NCBI RefSeq assembly: GCF_006782915.1
Contig: NZ_VCNP01000009.1
Location: forward strand, 62,001-126,000
Source of the DNA: Streptomyces calvus
GTDB taxonomy: Bacteria; Actinomycetota; Actinomycetes; Streptomycetales; Streptomycetaceae
Length of the DNA: 64,000 nucleotides
Reading direction: 5' to 3'
Position numbers and translations under genes: made by a program
Shown: positions 1-10,408 of the stretch, in pieces
How the letters are laid out: each line of letters opens with the position of its first letter
Position numbering within the stretch: position 1 is the stretch's first letter
Notes under the pieces: generated by a model
Database searches by the model: none
Told to the model about the DNA's origin: nothing
The model's input: only the letters and a program-made list of their open reading frames with translations

Positions 1-34
1 GGAGTTGCGGGAGTGGCTCGACGACCAGGGGTGA
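1..34 (+). CDS. C-terminal fragment of an unidentified protein
   Basis: Only the last ten codons and the stop (TGA at 32-34) of a plus-strand gene lie in the window. The visible tail is ELREWLDDQG, acidic and probably helical. It converges on the FadB-like gene with 15 bp between the stops. Too little is present to name a family. Confidence 0.45.
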   Translation, partial: ELREWLDDQG

Positions 35-49
35 GCCCCGTGCGCCGTG

Positions 50-2227
50 TCAGGGGGCGTCCGTGAAGACCTCTTCCTTCTCTGCCTTGGCCACCAGCAG
101 CGCCGGCGGGGTGAAGCGCTCGCCGTAGCGCTCGGCGAGTTCCCGCGCGCGGGCCACGAAGCCGGGCAGGCCGCCGTCGTAGCCGTTGATGTACTGCAGC
201 ACGCCACCGGTCCAGCCCGGGAAGCCGATGCCGAGGACGGAACCGATGTTGGCGTCGGCGACGGAGGTGAGCACGCCTTCCTCCAGCAGCCGCACGGTGT
301 CGAGCGCCTCGGCGAACAGCATGCGCTCCTGCATGTCCCGGAACGGGATCTCGTGTCCCGGCTTGGTGAAGTGCTCGCGCAGGCCCGGCCACAGGGCGCC
401 GCGGCTGCCGTCCTCGCCGTAGTCGTAGAAGCCGGCGCCGCCGCTGCGGCCGGTGCGCCCGAACTCGTCGACCATGCGGTCGATGACGGTCTCGGCGGGG
501 TGCGCGGTCCAGGTTCCGCCCGCCTCCTCGACGGCCCGCTTCGACTCGCCCCGGATCTTGCGGGGCAGGGTGAGGGTCAGTTCGTCCATCAGGGACAGCA
601 CCTTGGCCGGGTAGCCGGCCTGGGCGGCGGCCTGCTCCACCGACGCGGGCTCGATGCCCTCGCCGACCATGGCGACGCCCTCGTTGATGAAGTGGCCGAT
701 GACGCGGGAGGTGAAGAAGCCGCGCGAGTCGTTGACGACGATCGGGGTCTTGTTGATCTGCCGGACCAGGTCGAAGGCGCGGGCCAGCGCCTCGTCGCCG
801 GTGCGCTCGCCCTTGATGATCTCCACCAGTGGCATCTTGTCGACGGGCGAGAAGAAGTGCAGGCCGATGAAGTCGTCCTGCCGCTCGACGCCCTCGGCGA
901 GGGCCGTGATGGGCAGGGTGGAGGTGTTGGAGCACAGCAGCGCGTCGTCGGCGACGACGTGCTGGATCTCCTGGAACACCTTGTGCTTGAGCGCGGTGTC
1001 CTCGAAGACGGCCTCGATGACCGCGTCGCAGCCGGCGAGGTCGGCCGCCTCGGCGGTGGGTGTGATCCGGGCGAGCAGCGCGTCGGCCTTCTCCCGGCTG
1101 GTGCGGCCCTTGGCGACGGCCTTGGCGCACAGCTTCTCGGAGTAGCCCTTGCCCTTGACGGCCGCCTCGACGGAGACGTCCTTGAGGACGACGTCGATGC
1201 CCGCGCGGGCGCACGCGTAGGCGATGCCCGCGCCCATCATCCCGGCGCCGAGGACGGCGACCTTGCGGACCGTGCGCTGCTCGATGCCCTTCGGGCGGTT
1301 GGCGCCGGAGTTGACGGCCTGGAGGTCGAAGAAGAACGCCTGGATCATGTTCTTCGACGTCTGTCCGGCGGCCAGCTCGACGAAGTAGCGGGCCTCGATG
1401 ACCTGGGCGGTCTGGAAGTCGACCTGGGCGCCCTCGACGGCGGCGGCGAGGATGTTGCGCGGGGCCGGGTAGGGGGCGCCGTTCGTCTGCTTGCGCAGGG
1501 TGGCCGGGAAGGCGGGCAGGTTGGCCGCGAACTTCGGGTTCGACGGGGTGCCGCCAGGGATGCGGTAGCCGGGCCGGTCCCAGGGCTGGGCGGACTCGGG
1601 GTTCGCGTCGATGAAGGCGCGGGCCTTGGCCAGCATGTCCTCGGGGCTGTCGGCGACCTCGTCGACGAGGCCGTTGTCCAGGGCGCGCCGGGGGCTGTAC
1701 TGCTGACCCTGGAGGAGGACCTTCAGCAGGGCGTCGGCGATGCCGAGCAGGCGGACGGTGCGTACGACGCCGCCGCCTCCGGGGAGCAGGCCGAGGGTGA
1801 CCTCGGGGCAGCCGATCCTGGAGCCGGGGGCGTCGAGGGCGATGCGGTGGTGGCAGGCCAGGGCGAGTTCGTAACCGCCGCCGAGGGCCGCGCCGTTGAT
1901 CGCGGCGACGACGGGCTTGCCGAGGGTCTCGATGCGGCGCAGCTGCCGCTTGATGGCCATGCCGCCGTCGAACAGGTCCTGCGCCGTCTCGGGGGTGACC
2001 CGGATCAGGTCGCGCAGGTCGCCGCCGGCGAAGAAGGTCTTCTTGGCGGAGGTGAGGACGATGCCGCGGATGCCGTCCCGCTCCGCCTCCAGACGGTCGG
2101 CGATCACCGCGAGGGAGTCGCGGAACGCCTGGTTCATGGTGTTCGCGGACTGGTTCGGGTCGTCCAGGACGAGGGTGACGACGCCGGTGTCGTCCTGTTC
2201 CCAGCGGATGGTGGTGCTCTCGGTCAT
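50..2227 (-). CDS. fadB: Multifunctional enoyl-CoA hydratase / 3-hydroxyacyl-CoA dehydrogenase (FadB-like)
   Basis: This 725-aa protein catalyses steps 2 and 3 of fatty-acid beta-oxidation (trans-2-enoyl-CoA hydration, then NAD-dependent oxidation of the L-3-hydroxyacyl-CoA). The N-terminal crotonase domain (about residues 1-210) carries both expected acid residues, Glu120 in GGGYE and Glu142 in CPEVTLG. The dehydrogenase half starts with the NAD-binding glycine motif GAGMMGAG near residue 327 and has the catalytic His457 in LHFFSP, followed by the C-terminal HCDH domain. Length matches the FadB/FadJ alpha subunit. The ATG at 2227 starts the protein at MTESTT, right at the crotonase fold. It is the last gene of a minus-strand operon, 47 bp after the thiolase, which would be its beta-subunit partner. 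Confidence 0.93.
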   Translation of the reverse strand: MTESTTIRWEQDDTGVVTLVLDDPNQSANTMNQAFRDSLAVIADRLEAERDGIRGIVLTSAKKTFFAGGDLRDLIRVTPETAQDLFDGGMAIKRQLRRIETLGKPVVAAINGAALGGGYELALACHHRIALDAPGSRIGCPEVTLGLLPGGGGVVRTVRLLGIADALLKVLLQGQQYSPRRALDNGLVDEVADSPEDMLAKARAFIDANPESAQPWDRPGYRIPGGTPSNPKFAANLPAFPATLRKQTNGAPYPAPRNILAAAVEGAQVDFQTAQVIEARYFVELAAGQTSKNMIQAFFFDLQAVNSGANRPKGIEQRTVRKVAVLGAGMMGAGIAYACARAGIDVVLKDVSVEAAVKGKGYSEKLCAKAVAKGRTSREKADALLARITPTAEAADLAGCDAVIEAVFEDTALKHKVFQEIQHVVADDALLCSNTSTLPITALAEGVERQDDFIGLHFFSPVDKMPLVEIIKGERTGDEALARAFDLVRQINKTPIVVNDSRGFFTSRVIGHFINEGVAMVGEGIEPASVEQAAAQAGYPAKVLSLMDELTLTLPRKIRGESKRAVEEAGGTWTAHPAETVIDRMVDEFGRTGRSGGAGFYDYGEDGSRGALWPGLREHFTKPGHEIPFRDMQERMLFAEALDTVRLLEEGVLTSVADANIGSVLGIGFPGWTGGVLQYINGYDGGLPGFVARARELAERYGERFTPPALLVAKAEKEEVFTDAP

Positions 2228-2274
2228 GAGGGTGTCTCCGGGTCTCGTGGGAGTCGCGTGGCGGTCGCTGGGAT

Positions 2275-3485
<1,211 letters not shown>

Positions 3486-3489
<4 letters not shown>

Positions 3490-4646
3490 GAGGAGGCCTT
3501 TCGCTGAGGGTTGACGGGCGGGGACAGCAGTCGGGGTACGTCCCAGTCGCGGGCCACGTCGTCGGTGTCGGCGCCCGGCCGGGCGGGCCCGGTGCGGACG
3601 GCGGTCGGGGTCGCGGAGAACCGGGGGGCCGGTGCGGGCTGGGTGGTGCCGCCGTGGTCGGTGAAGGTGGCGCGGGCGGCGAGGTGCGGGTGGTGCGGGG
3701 CCTCGCGCAGGGACAGCACGGGCGCCACGCACGCGTGGGAGCCGTCGAAGACGGCCGTCCACGCCTCGCGGGTACGGGTCCGGAAGCGTTCGGCGACCCG
3801 CTCGCGCAGCTCCGGCCACTGGGCGACGTCGGCGTGGGCGGAGGCCAGGTCCTCGAGGCCGAGCAGGCGCAGGAACTCGGCATAGAACCGGGGTTCCAGC
3901 GCGCCGACCGCCATGTGCAGGCCGTCGGCGGTCTCGTAGGTGCCGTAGTACGGGCAGCCGCCGTCGAGGAGGTTGGCGCCGCGCCGGTCCTGCCAGGCGC
4001 CGGCGGCGAGCATGCCGTGGATCATCGCGGAGAGGTGGGCGGTGCCGTCCACGATGGCGGCGTCGACGACCTGTCCGGTGCCGGTCGCGCGCGCGTGGTG
4101 CAGCGCGGCGAGGACGCCGACGACGAGGTAGAGGGAACCGCCCGCGTAGTCGCCGAGGAGGTTGGCCGGGACGGCCGGAGGGCGGTCCGGGTCGCCGATC
4201 ATGCCGAGGGTGCCGGTGAGGGCGATGTAGGCGATGTCGTGGCCGGCGCGGTCGGCGAGGGGCCCGTCCTGGCCCCAGCCGGTCATCCGGCCGTAGACGA
4301 GGCGCGGGTTGCGGGCGTGGCAGTCCTCGGGGCCGACGCCGAGGCGTTCGGCGACGCCGGGGCGGTAGCCCTCGATCAGGATGTCGGCGCGTTCGGCGAG
4401 GTCGAGGACGCGCGCGGCCCCGCCGGGGGCCTTCAGGTCGACGATCACGGAGCGCTTGTTGCGGTGGGTGACGTCGTGCGCGGGATCGATCCCGAGTCCG
4501 GGGCCGCCCGGCCGGTCCACCCTTACGACGTCGGCGCCCAGGTCGGCCAGGAGCATGGCGGCGAACGGGCCCGGCCCGATGCCGGCCAGTTCGAGCACGC
4601 GCACACCGGTGAGCGGTCCGTGTCCCGGCGCCTTCGCCTCCGTCAT
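3486..4646 (-). CDS. Type III CoA-transferase / alpha-methylacyl-CoA racemase family protein
   Basis: This 386-aa protein belongs to the CaiB/BaiF/AMACR family, which either moves CoA between acids or epimerises 2-methylacyl-CoA. Three residues line up with the known catalytic set of Mycobacterium tuberculosis MCR at a constant offset of ten: His136 in AGHDIAY, Asp166 in LLGDYAGG and Glu251 in ALEPRFY. That favours the racemase subgroup, which lets branched-chain acyl-CoAs enter beta-oxidation, fitting the thiolase and FadB genes downstream. It is the first gene of the operon. It could still be a CoA-transferase; substrate is not readable from sequence. Confidence 0.85.
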
Positions 4647-4677
4647 CGAGCCCCCAACGGCTGTGACACAACTGATG

Positions 4678-4694
4678 TAACACCCGCGATGTTA
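4678..4694. promoter_or_regulatory. Palindrome upstream of the beta-oxidation operon
   Basis: The 237-bp divergent gap between the CoA-transferase start (4646) and the enoyl-reductase-like start (4884) contains TAACA, seven bases, then TGTTA. The site lies 32 bp upstream of the CoA-transferase ATG. Its spacing is compatible with a dimeric repressor operator, but the arms are short and no regulator gene is adjacent. Nothing else definite is seen in the gap. Confidence 0.3.
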
Positions 4695-4883
4695 AGAACG
4701 CGTTCCACCCCGCACAAGGGGCGGGCGAGCAAGCGCTTAGCCACTTTACGGTGCGGTGTCCGGTTCCGCCTGTATCCAGGATGCCTCCGGACCGGCGGGC
4801 GACCGGGCTCGCGGCCGGGTCCGGTCTCCCGCACGCTAGCCTCGGCCACCGACAGCGGCGCGGCTGCACGACCAAGGGGTGTC

Positions 4884-6062
4884 ATGAGCAGGCTGAACAG
4901 GACGGACCGTCCGTACGACATCGTGCTCTTCGGAGCGACCGGTTTCGCCGGGACACTGACCGCGGAGTACCTCGCCGCCCACGGCCCGGCCGGGCTGCGC
5001 TGGGCGGTCGCCGGCCGCAGCACGCAGAAGCTGGAGCGGCTGCGGGACCGGTTGCCCGGCGGCGAGCGGATCGGGCTGCTGCGGGCGGACGTCGCCGACC
5101 CGGCCTCGCTGCGCGCGCTCGCCGAGCAGGCACGCGTGGTCGCCACGACCGTGGGCCCCTTCGTGGAGTACGGCGAGGAACTCGTCGCCGCCTGCGCGGA
5201 CGCCGGCACGGACTACGTGGACCTCACGGGTGAACCGGAGTTCGTGGACCTGGTGTACGTCCGTCACGACGCACGTGCCCGGGAGACGGGGGCGCGGCTG
5301 GTGCACGCCTGCGGCTTCGACTCGGTGCCGCACGACCTGGGCGCCTACTTCACGGTGCGGCAGTTGCCGGAGGGCGTGCCGCTGACCGTGGACGGTTTCG
5401 TGACCGCCGACGCCGCCTTCTCCGGCGGGACCTTCGCCTCGGCGCTGAACCAGTTCGCCCGCCACCGGCAGCTCCGCGCGGCCGCCCGGGACCGCCGGCG
5501 CCACGAACCGCGGCTGGCGGGCCGCCGGGTGTCGGCCCCTGCGGGCACACCACGCTACGCGCCGGAGGTGGGCGCCTGGGCGCTGCCGCTGCCGACCGTC
5601 GACGCGCAGATCGTGCGCCGCTCGGCCCGGACCCTCGACCGGTACGGACCCGACTTCCGCTACCGGCACTACGCGGCCGTCCGGCGGCTGCCGGTGGCGG
5701 TGGGCGGCGTCGCGGCCGTGGGCGCGCTGGTCACGGCGGCCCAACTGCCCGCGCTGCGCCGCCGGCTCTCCGACCGGCTCCGGCCGGGTGACGGGCCGAG
5801 CGCCGAGAAGCGTGCCCGGAGTTGGTTCAGCGTCCGCTTCGTCGGTGAGGGCGGCGGACGGCGGGTGTACACGGAGGTCTCGGGCGGCGACCCGGGCTAC
5901 GACGAGACGGCGAAGATGCTGGCCGAGGGGGCTCTGTGTCTCGCCTTCGACGACCTTCCGCCGACGGCCGGACAGGTCACGACGGCGGTGGCGATGGGCG
6001 ACGCCCTGATCGAGCGCCTGCGCGCTGCGGGCATCCGCTTCCGCGTCGCCGCGACCCGCTGA
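4884..6062 (+). CDS. Saccharopine dehydrogenase-like / trans-acting enoyl reductase family protein
   Basis: A 392-aa Rossmann-fold protein. The nucleotide-binding motif GATGFAGTL is at residues 16-24, followed by the RWAVAGRS strand and the GPFVEYGEELV and YVDLTGEPEF blocks typical of the saccharopine-dehydrogenase-like group. That group includes the mycobacterial trans-acting enoyl reductase of glycolipid synthesis. A hydrophobic Val/Ala stretch near residues 272-290 may contact membrane or lipid. The ATG at 4884 is preceded by AAGGGGT. It is divergent from the beta-oxidation operon, so a lipid-related reductase role is plausible, but the substrate is unknown. Confidence 0.75.
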   Translation: MSRLNRTDRPYDIVLFGATGFAGTLTAEYLAAHGPAGLRWAVAGRSTQKLERLRDRLPGGERIGLLRADVADPASLRALAEQARVVATTVGPFVEYGEELVAACADAGTDYVDLTGEPEFVDLVYVRHDARARETGARLVHACGFDSVPHDLGAYFTVRQLPEGVPLTVDGFVTADAAFSGGTFASALNQFARHRQLRAAARDRRRHEPRLAGRRVSAPAGTPRYAPEVGAWALPLPTVDAQIVRRSARTLDRYGPDFRYRHYAAVRRLPVAVGGVAAVGALVTAAQLPALRRRLSDRLRPGDGPSAEKRARSWFSVRFVGEGGGRRVYTEVSGGDPGYDETAKMLAEGALCLAFDDLPPTAGQVTTAVAMGDALIERLRAAGIRFRVAATR

Positions 6063-6086
6063 CGGCCCTGCCGGCCGGGAGTCCCG

Positions 6087-6233
6087 CTACAGCGGCCACT
6101 CGACCAGCGTGTAGATCATCCCGACGATCCAGCCCAGCCCCGCCAGGACGGCGAGGGTGAGCCCGACGGTCACGGCCCGCTCGACGGGCCGGCCGTCGGC
6201 GGCAACGGACTTGGTGGCGCGGTGCGTTGTCAT
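6087..6233 (-). CDS. Small single-pass membrane protein
   Basis: A 48-aa protein starting at ATG 6233. After a basic N terminus it has one hydrophobic segment (about residues 19-43, AVTVGLTLAVLAGLGWIVG onward) and ends with LVEWPL. Such short membrane proteins are common and uncharacterised in Streptomyces. It converges on the reductase-like gene with 24 bp between stops. No function is claimed. Confidence 0.6.
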   Translation of the reverse strand: MTTHRATKSVAADGRPVERAVTVGLTLAVLAGLGWIVGMIYTLVEWPL

Positions 6234-6431
6234 GCCCTCAGCCTGCCGGGGCGGGTCCGGCCGGACATCCGTACGAGTACTCAGCCCGGTACTCAGCTGC
6301 CCCCGGCCACCCGACCCCGTACCCACCAGATGTGACCCCCCGGTTGAGACTTGTGCCGCCCCGGCGTCAGTACTGCCGGACCGATGGGATGGCCAAGTGT
6401 CAATGGGCGGTTCAATGAAACACTTGAGGGT

Positions 6432-6623
6432 ATGCGATTCCTTCTCGAAGTCACCATGGACGACGAAGCATGGGCGAAGGACCCGGCGGGCGAGCTGGGC
6501 CGGATCCTGCGGTACTGGGGCGGAAACCTGCGGCACTACGCGCTGGTGCCCGGCGACGGGTCGGCCGTCCACGACTCGGCGTACCGGGAGGTGGGCCGGT
6601 GGAGCATCGAGGACACGCCCTAG
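6432..6623 (+). CDS. Conserved-looking hypothetical protein, 63 aa
   Basis: A small acidic cytoplasmic protein beginning MRFLLEVTMDD at ATG 6432, with a GAGGG ribosome-binding site five bases upstream. It reads as a compact alpha/beta domain (GRILRYWGGNLRHYAL) with coding-type codon use. No family was recognised. It stands alone, 198 bp from the small membrane protein, which is divergent. Confidence 0.55.
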   Translation: MRFLLEVTMDDEAWAKDPAGELGRILRYWGGNLRHYALVPGDGSAVHDSAYREVGRWSIEDTP

Positions 6624-6734
6624 CCGACGCGCATGCCGCTCGGGCGGGATCCCCGGCGGGCCGCACGGCGTCACCGGCCCGCTCCTCCTCCCGGACGGGC
6701 GGCGGCAGTTGACGGGACGCGTACGCCGGCGGTG

Positions 6735-7427
6735 TCACCCGGCGGCGGCCTCGGTCAGCGCTCGGCGGCACAGGGCGTCGGCCCTGCGGGTGGTCTCCGG
6801 GAGGCGGTATGCGGGGGTCAGGGCCAGGGTGTGGGCGCAGGCGTTGTCGAGGCCGGTCCGGTGGCCGACCGAGACGAAGACCGGCTTGACGCCGTCCCGG
6901 GTGCGCAGGGCGCGGCCGACCTCCTCACGGCCGGCGAGCAGCGGCGCCGTGCTGCCGCGCGGGGTGTCCGGTTCGTCGTGGGTGAAGGTGAAGGGGTTCT
7001 TGGCGACCCCGATGGTCGGCAGCCCGGTGAGCACGCCGAGGTGGCTGGCGAGGCCGAAGCGGCGCGGATGGGCGAGGCCGTAGCCGTCGCAGACCACCAG
7101 ACCGGGCGCGCAGGGCAGCGCGTCGAGGGCGGCCAGGACGGTGGGGATCTCGCGGAAGGCGAGCAGTCCGGGCACGTACGGGAAGGAGATCCGGCCGACG
7201 GCGGTGGCCTCGGCGACGACGTCGAGGCGTGCCGCGTCCAGGACGACGGCCGCCGCGGCGACGAGGTCCCGTTCGTCGTCGTACGCCACGTCGACCCCGG
7301 TGACGTGTCCGGTCCCGGGCGGCGGGCCCGGTTCGTCGAGCACCACCCGCGTGCGCAGCGCGTCCTGCACCGCGCGGGCCTCTTCCTCGGTCACGGGCCA
7401 GTCGGCGGGCGTGTGTACGGTCGTCAT
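6735..7427 (-). CDS. nfi: Endonuclease V (deoxyinosine 3'-endonuclease)
   Basis: This 230-aa repair nuclease nicks DNA one phosphodiester 3' of deoxyinosine. The metal-binding acids are in place: Asp46 in GVDVAYD, Glu93 in LLAFREIP and Asp114 in VCDGYG. The family blocks YVPGLLAFRE, AHPRRFGLASHLG and PTIGVAKN follow in order, and length matches the family. Start is ATG 7427. It is monocistronic between unrelated genes. Confidence 0.93.
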   Translation of the reverse strand: MTTVHTPADWPVTEEEARAVQDALRTRVVLDEPGPPPGTGHVTGVDVAYDDERDLVAAAAVVLDAARLDVVAEATAVGRISFPYVPGLLAFREIPTVLAALDALPCAPGLVVCDGYGLAHPRRFGLASHLGVLTGLPTIGVAKNPFTFTHDEPDTPRGSTAPLLAGREEVGRALRTRDGVKPVFVSVGHRTGLDNACAHTLALTPAYRLPETTRRADALCRRALTEAAAG

Positions 7428-7499
7428 GGTGCCCCTGAGCCTACGGGGCGTGGGCGTTCCGCGCGGAGGGCACCCGGCGCTCCTCCGCGCGGAGACGGC

Positions 7500-7826
7500 T
7501 CACTTGCCGAGCGCCCGCTGGAGCTGGCTCTTGTTCATGTTCGAGCGGCCCTCGACACCGCGCTTCTTGGCCTCCTCGTACAGCTGGTCGTACGTGGGGC
7601 CCTGGGAGCCTCCCTTGCCGGACCGCTGGCCGCCCCGCTTCCCGGACGACATGTCCTGCGTCGAGGTGCGGCTCGCCGTCTTGGACTCACCGGACCGGGC
7701 GCGTTCCTTGTTCACGGTGCGGGCGGCGATCTCCTTGGCCCGCCCGGTGCTCTCGCCCCGGCTCTTGGCGCTGTCCTTGATGTGCTCGTACTGACGCTCC
7801 CGTTTGGGGCTGGAACCGCGTGGCAT
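7500..7826 (-). CDS. Small basic protein with Rho-N/SAP-like C-terminal motif
   Basis: A 108-aa protein, highly charged and rich in Lys, Arg, Ser and Gly. The first 70 residues look disordered (KRERQYEHIKDSAKSRG, then SGKRGGQRSG). The last 30 (YDQLYEEAKKRGVEGRS, then NKSQLQRAL) resemble the helix-extended-helix of Rho N-terminal or SAP nucleic-acid-binding motifs. Similar proteins are often labelled plasmid stabilisation proteins without experimental support. DNA or RNA binding is an inference from composition and fold. Confidence 0.7.
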   Translation of the reverse strand: MPRGSSPKRERQYEHIKDSAKSRGESTGRAKEIAARTVNKERARSGESKTASRTSTQDMSSGKRGGQRSGKGGSQGPTYDQLYEEAKKRGVEGRSNMNKSQLQRALGK

Positions 7827-7897
7827 GTCCGCTCACTTCCTCTCGCGTACAGCGAACGGGTACCCACGTTGGCACCGATCAGGGCCCACCGCATGCG

Positions 7898-9013
7898 TCA
7901 GTGCTCCAGGCGGGCAGCCCGTCCCCGCTCGCCCGCCGCCCAGCAGCCGTGGTCCGGCGCGCAGTCGACCGTGTCGTAGGAGCCGGTGTCGACGGTCCGC
8001 CAGGTGCGGCCGGCGTCGGTGGTGAGGTCGGTGCCGGTGGGGCCGACCGCGAGGGCGGCGGTGCGGCTGTGCGGGAGCCAGGCGACACCGGAGCGGTAGG
8101 CGGGCGGCGACGTGCCGGCCGGCTGCCAGGTGCGGCCGCCGTCCGCGGTGTGCGCGGCCGCGTCGGAGGAGGCCTGGTCGGGGCGGAAGTCGCCGCCGAC
8201 GGCGAGGCCGTGGGCGCGGTCGCGGAAGGCGAGGGCGAAGACTCCGCGTGCCGGGTCGCCGCCGGGGATCGGCGCGTCGGCGGCCGTCCAGGTGCGGCCC
8301 CGGTCGGCGGAGTGCAGCACCCGCGCGCGTGCCGCTCCCCCGGTGGCCAGCCAGACGTCCTTCGGCCCGGAGGACACCAGGCACTGGCCGCTCGCCGCGA
8401 AGCCGGCCTCGCCCTCCAGCGCCGGCGGCATGCCCGCGTCGGGCAGCACCGTCCAGGAGCGGCCGCCGTCCCGGGTCGACAGGATGCGGAACCTCCCGTC
8501 CACCGGGTCGCTCATCGCAAGTCCGTGGCGGTGGTCGAAGAAGGTGAGGCAGTCGTAGAAGGCACGCGCGTCGGTGTTGCGGAAGGACTCCGTCCAGGTC
8601 GCCCCGCCGTCGTCGGTGCGGTACACCCGGGACGCCTCGCCCTCGCCGATGGCCAGCACCACCGCCCGGCGTGCGTCGAACGCCTCGACGTCCCGGAACT
8701 GCAACTCCCCCGCGCCGGGCGGCGAGACGTTCCGCCAGCTCCTGCCGCCGTCGGTGGTGCGCAGGACGGTGCCCCGGGTGCCGGCCAGCCAGGCGGTGTC
8801 CCGGCTGACGGCGGACAGACCGCGGAACCTGACGTCCGGGGTGCCGGTGTCCTCCAGGGACCAGTGCGGCGACGGCCGCCGGTCGGGCTCCTGCGCCTGC
8901 GCCGGTACGGCCGTCGGCGCGGCCAGAGCCGCCGCGCACACGGCCGCCGCGGCCACCAGGCGGTGCGTTCGTCCCCTGCGTCCCTCACCTCGCGTGTTCC
9001 CCGAGCGCCTCAT
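7898..9013 (-). CDS. Secreted BNR/Ycf48-type beta-propeller protein
   Basis: A 371-aa exported protein. The N terminus has an Arg-rich n-region and a hydrophobic Ala core, then likely cleavage after AVPAQAQ around residue 41. The mature part has repeated Asp-box/BNR motifs (RTTDGGRSW, RTDDGGATW, STRDGGRSW, SADRGRTW, TADGGRTW, TTDAGRTW), about one per 45-50 residues, giving a six- or seven-bladed propeller like Ycf48/HCF136 or sialidase-like sensors. Annotations as oxidoreductase exist for this family but no catalytic residues are visible. Extracellular binding is the safest reading. Confidence 0.82.
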   Translation of the reverse strand: MRRSGNTRGEGRRGRTHRLVAAAAVCAAALAAPTAVPAQAQEPDRRPSPHWSLEDTGTPDVRFRGLSAVSRDTAWLAGTRGTVLRTTDGGRSWRNVSPPGAGELQFRDVEAFDARRAVVLAIGEGEASRVYRTDDGGATWTESFRNTDARAFYDCLTFFDHRHGLAMSDPVDGRFRILSTRDGGRSWTVLPDAGMPPALEGEAGFAASGQCLVSSGPKDVWLATGGAARARVLHSADRGRTWTAADAPIPGGDPARGVFALAFRDRAHGLAVGGDFRPDQASSDAAAHTADGGRTWQPAGTSPPAYRSGVAWLPHSRTAALAVGPTGTDLTTDAGRTWRTVDTGSYDTVDCAPDHGCWAAGERGRAARLEH

Positions 9014-9087
9014 GGCGGGCGAAGGTAGCCCACCGCTCCGGCGCCGTCCAGAGGGCCGCTCCCCGCGCGGACGCGGCGCGCGGCCGT

Positions 9088-9501
9088 TCAGGCGTCCCGC
9101 ATCAGTTCCGCGAGATCGTGGTCGAGGTCGAGCTGCAGGTACTCGTAACCGGTCGGCACGAGTTCGCTCGTGGCGTCCAGGAAACGGCGCACCTCACTGG
9201 AGTGGACGTGCACGACGGCGGTCCCCTCGGGGGCGTGGAACTCCAGCACGGTGCGGTCGTAGTCGTACGGCCGCACCCGTACGTCGCCGTGGCCCTCGGG
9301 CTCCAGCAGGCCCGCGGCGAGCAGGTCGCGGGCGAAGGTCCAGCAGACGTCCACGCCCTCCAGGGTGGCGGGCGCGGGGAAGGTCATGCGGACGGCGAAC
9401 GGGTCGTCGGGGTCGTAGTGCAGCGTGGCGGGAATGGTCGTCATCCGCGGCGCGGCGGCGACGAGACGGGCCTCTACGGGCTGCTCGATGACGGTGGACA
9501 A
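9088..9501 (-). CDS. ssgD: SsgA-family sporulation/cell-division regulator, probably SsgD
   Basis: A 137-aa SsgA-like protein (SALP), a family restricted to morphologically complex actinomycetes that steers septum site and peptidoglycan remodelling. Family features include LHYDPDDPFAVRMTF, the CWTFARDLLAAGL block, GHGDVRVRP and the acidic end LDLDHDLAELM. The start taken is TTG 9501, seven bases after GAGGGAG, giving the N terminus (M)STVIEQP. No ATG or GTG gives a better fit. The ssgD name rests on recalled similarity and neighbourhood. Confidence 0.82.
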   Translation of the reverse strand: MSTVIEQPVEARLVAAAPRMTTIPATLHYDPDDPFAVRMTFPAPATLEGVDVCWTFARDLLAAGLLEPEGHGDVRVRPYDYDRTVLEFHAPEGTAVVHVHSSEVRRFLDATSELVPTGYEYLQLDLDHDLAELMRDA

Positions 9502-9650
9502 CGCCTTGCTCCCTCGTGACGGCTGGACGGGCTTCCGGGACGGCGGATCGGGCCGGCTACTGGAAGAGACGACGGAACGAGCCAATCCGTGTAACCAAGG
9601 GCGAGTGACCTCTGTCACCGCCTTCATGCACCCGGGTGACGGGGCTCTCC

Positions 9651-10337
9651 TCACGTGTCCCCGGGGCCACTTGCGCCGCCGGCCGCCACTTCGGTGCGCC
9701 GGGACCGGGCCGCGGGTGCGGACGCGGTCAGCGCGGTGCGCAAGGAGCGCAGGATGCCGTCGAGCGCGGGCGCGGGCGCGGCGGCGCGCCGGGCGAGGGC
9801 CTCGACGCGCCGTTCGTCGGCGCCCGGCAGCAGGCCGGCCGCATGCGCGAGGACGACGGCGGTCGCGGCCTTCGGGGGCACGGTCTCCGGCGGTGCGGGT
9901 CCGTCCACGACGGTGCGCGCCTCCCGGTGCAGGGCGTCCACGCGGGCGGTGTCGGCCAGGACGTGCTCCACCGACGGGAACACTCCGAGGACCCGCCGCC
10001 GCTCGGCCCGCAGCACGCCCTCGGCCACCAGGTGCTCGCGCACCGCGTCGAGGGTGTGGCCGGCCCTGAGCGTCACCCAGGTGCGCCAGGAGTGCGGACA
10101 GGACTCGCTGACCAGTTCCAGCAGTCCGTCGAGGACCGCGTCGCCGGTGCGCGAGTCCAGGTCGCGCGGGGTGGCGATGCCCTCGTCGTCGAGCAGCAGA
10201 CCGCGCTGCGCCAGGTCGGCGAGGGCACCGGCCCGCACCACGGGGGCCGGCCGGGCCGGCTCGCCGGCCTCGCGGCGCGCGGTGTCCCAGGAGAGCAGGC
10301 AGAGGCGGGCCGGGAGGGAGAGCGGGCGGTGGGACAC
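9651..10337 (-). CDS. GPP34/GOLPH3-Vps74 family phosphoprotein
   Basis: A 228-aa all-helical protein of the GPP34 family (Golgi phosphoprotein 3 homologues), frequent in actinomycetes. Visible family traits are LSLPARLCLLSWD near the N terminus, VRAGALADLAQRGLL, and LLPGADERRVEALARR towards the C terminus. In eukaryotes the fold binds PI4P; the bacterial role is unknown. The GTG start at 10337 has AGGAGG four bases upstream. It is divergent from the ABC-F gene. Confidence 0.75.
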   Translation of the reverse strand: MSHRPLSLPARLCLLSWDTARREAGEPARPAPVVRAGALADLAQRGLLLDDEGIATPRDLDSRTGDAVLDGLLELVSESCPHSWRTWVTLRAGHTLDAVREHLVAEGVLRAERRRVLGVFPSVEHVLADTARVDALHREARTVVDGPAPPETVPPKAATAVVLAHAAGLLPGADERRVEALARRAAAPAPALDGILRSLRTALTASAPAARSRRTEVAAGGASGPGDT

Positions 10338-10378
10338 GGGGCCTCCTCGGGGCAGCGGCGTCGTGGTCGGTAAATGCG

Positions 10379-10408
10379 TTGACAGCCGATCCGGGCCACT
10401 CGTACGGT
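10379..10408 (+). promoter_or_regulatory. Candidate housekeeping promoter for the ABC-F/DrrC-like operon
   Basis: TTGACA (10379-10384) and TACGGT (10403-10408) are separated by 18 bp, a good match to an HrdB-type promoter. Transcription would begin near 10415, leaving an untranslated leader of about 235 nt before the ABC-F start codon. Confidence 0.5.
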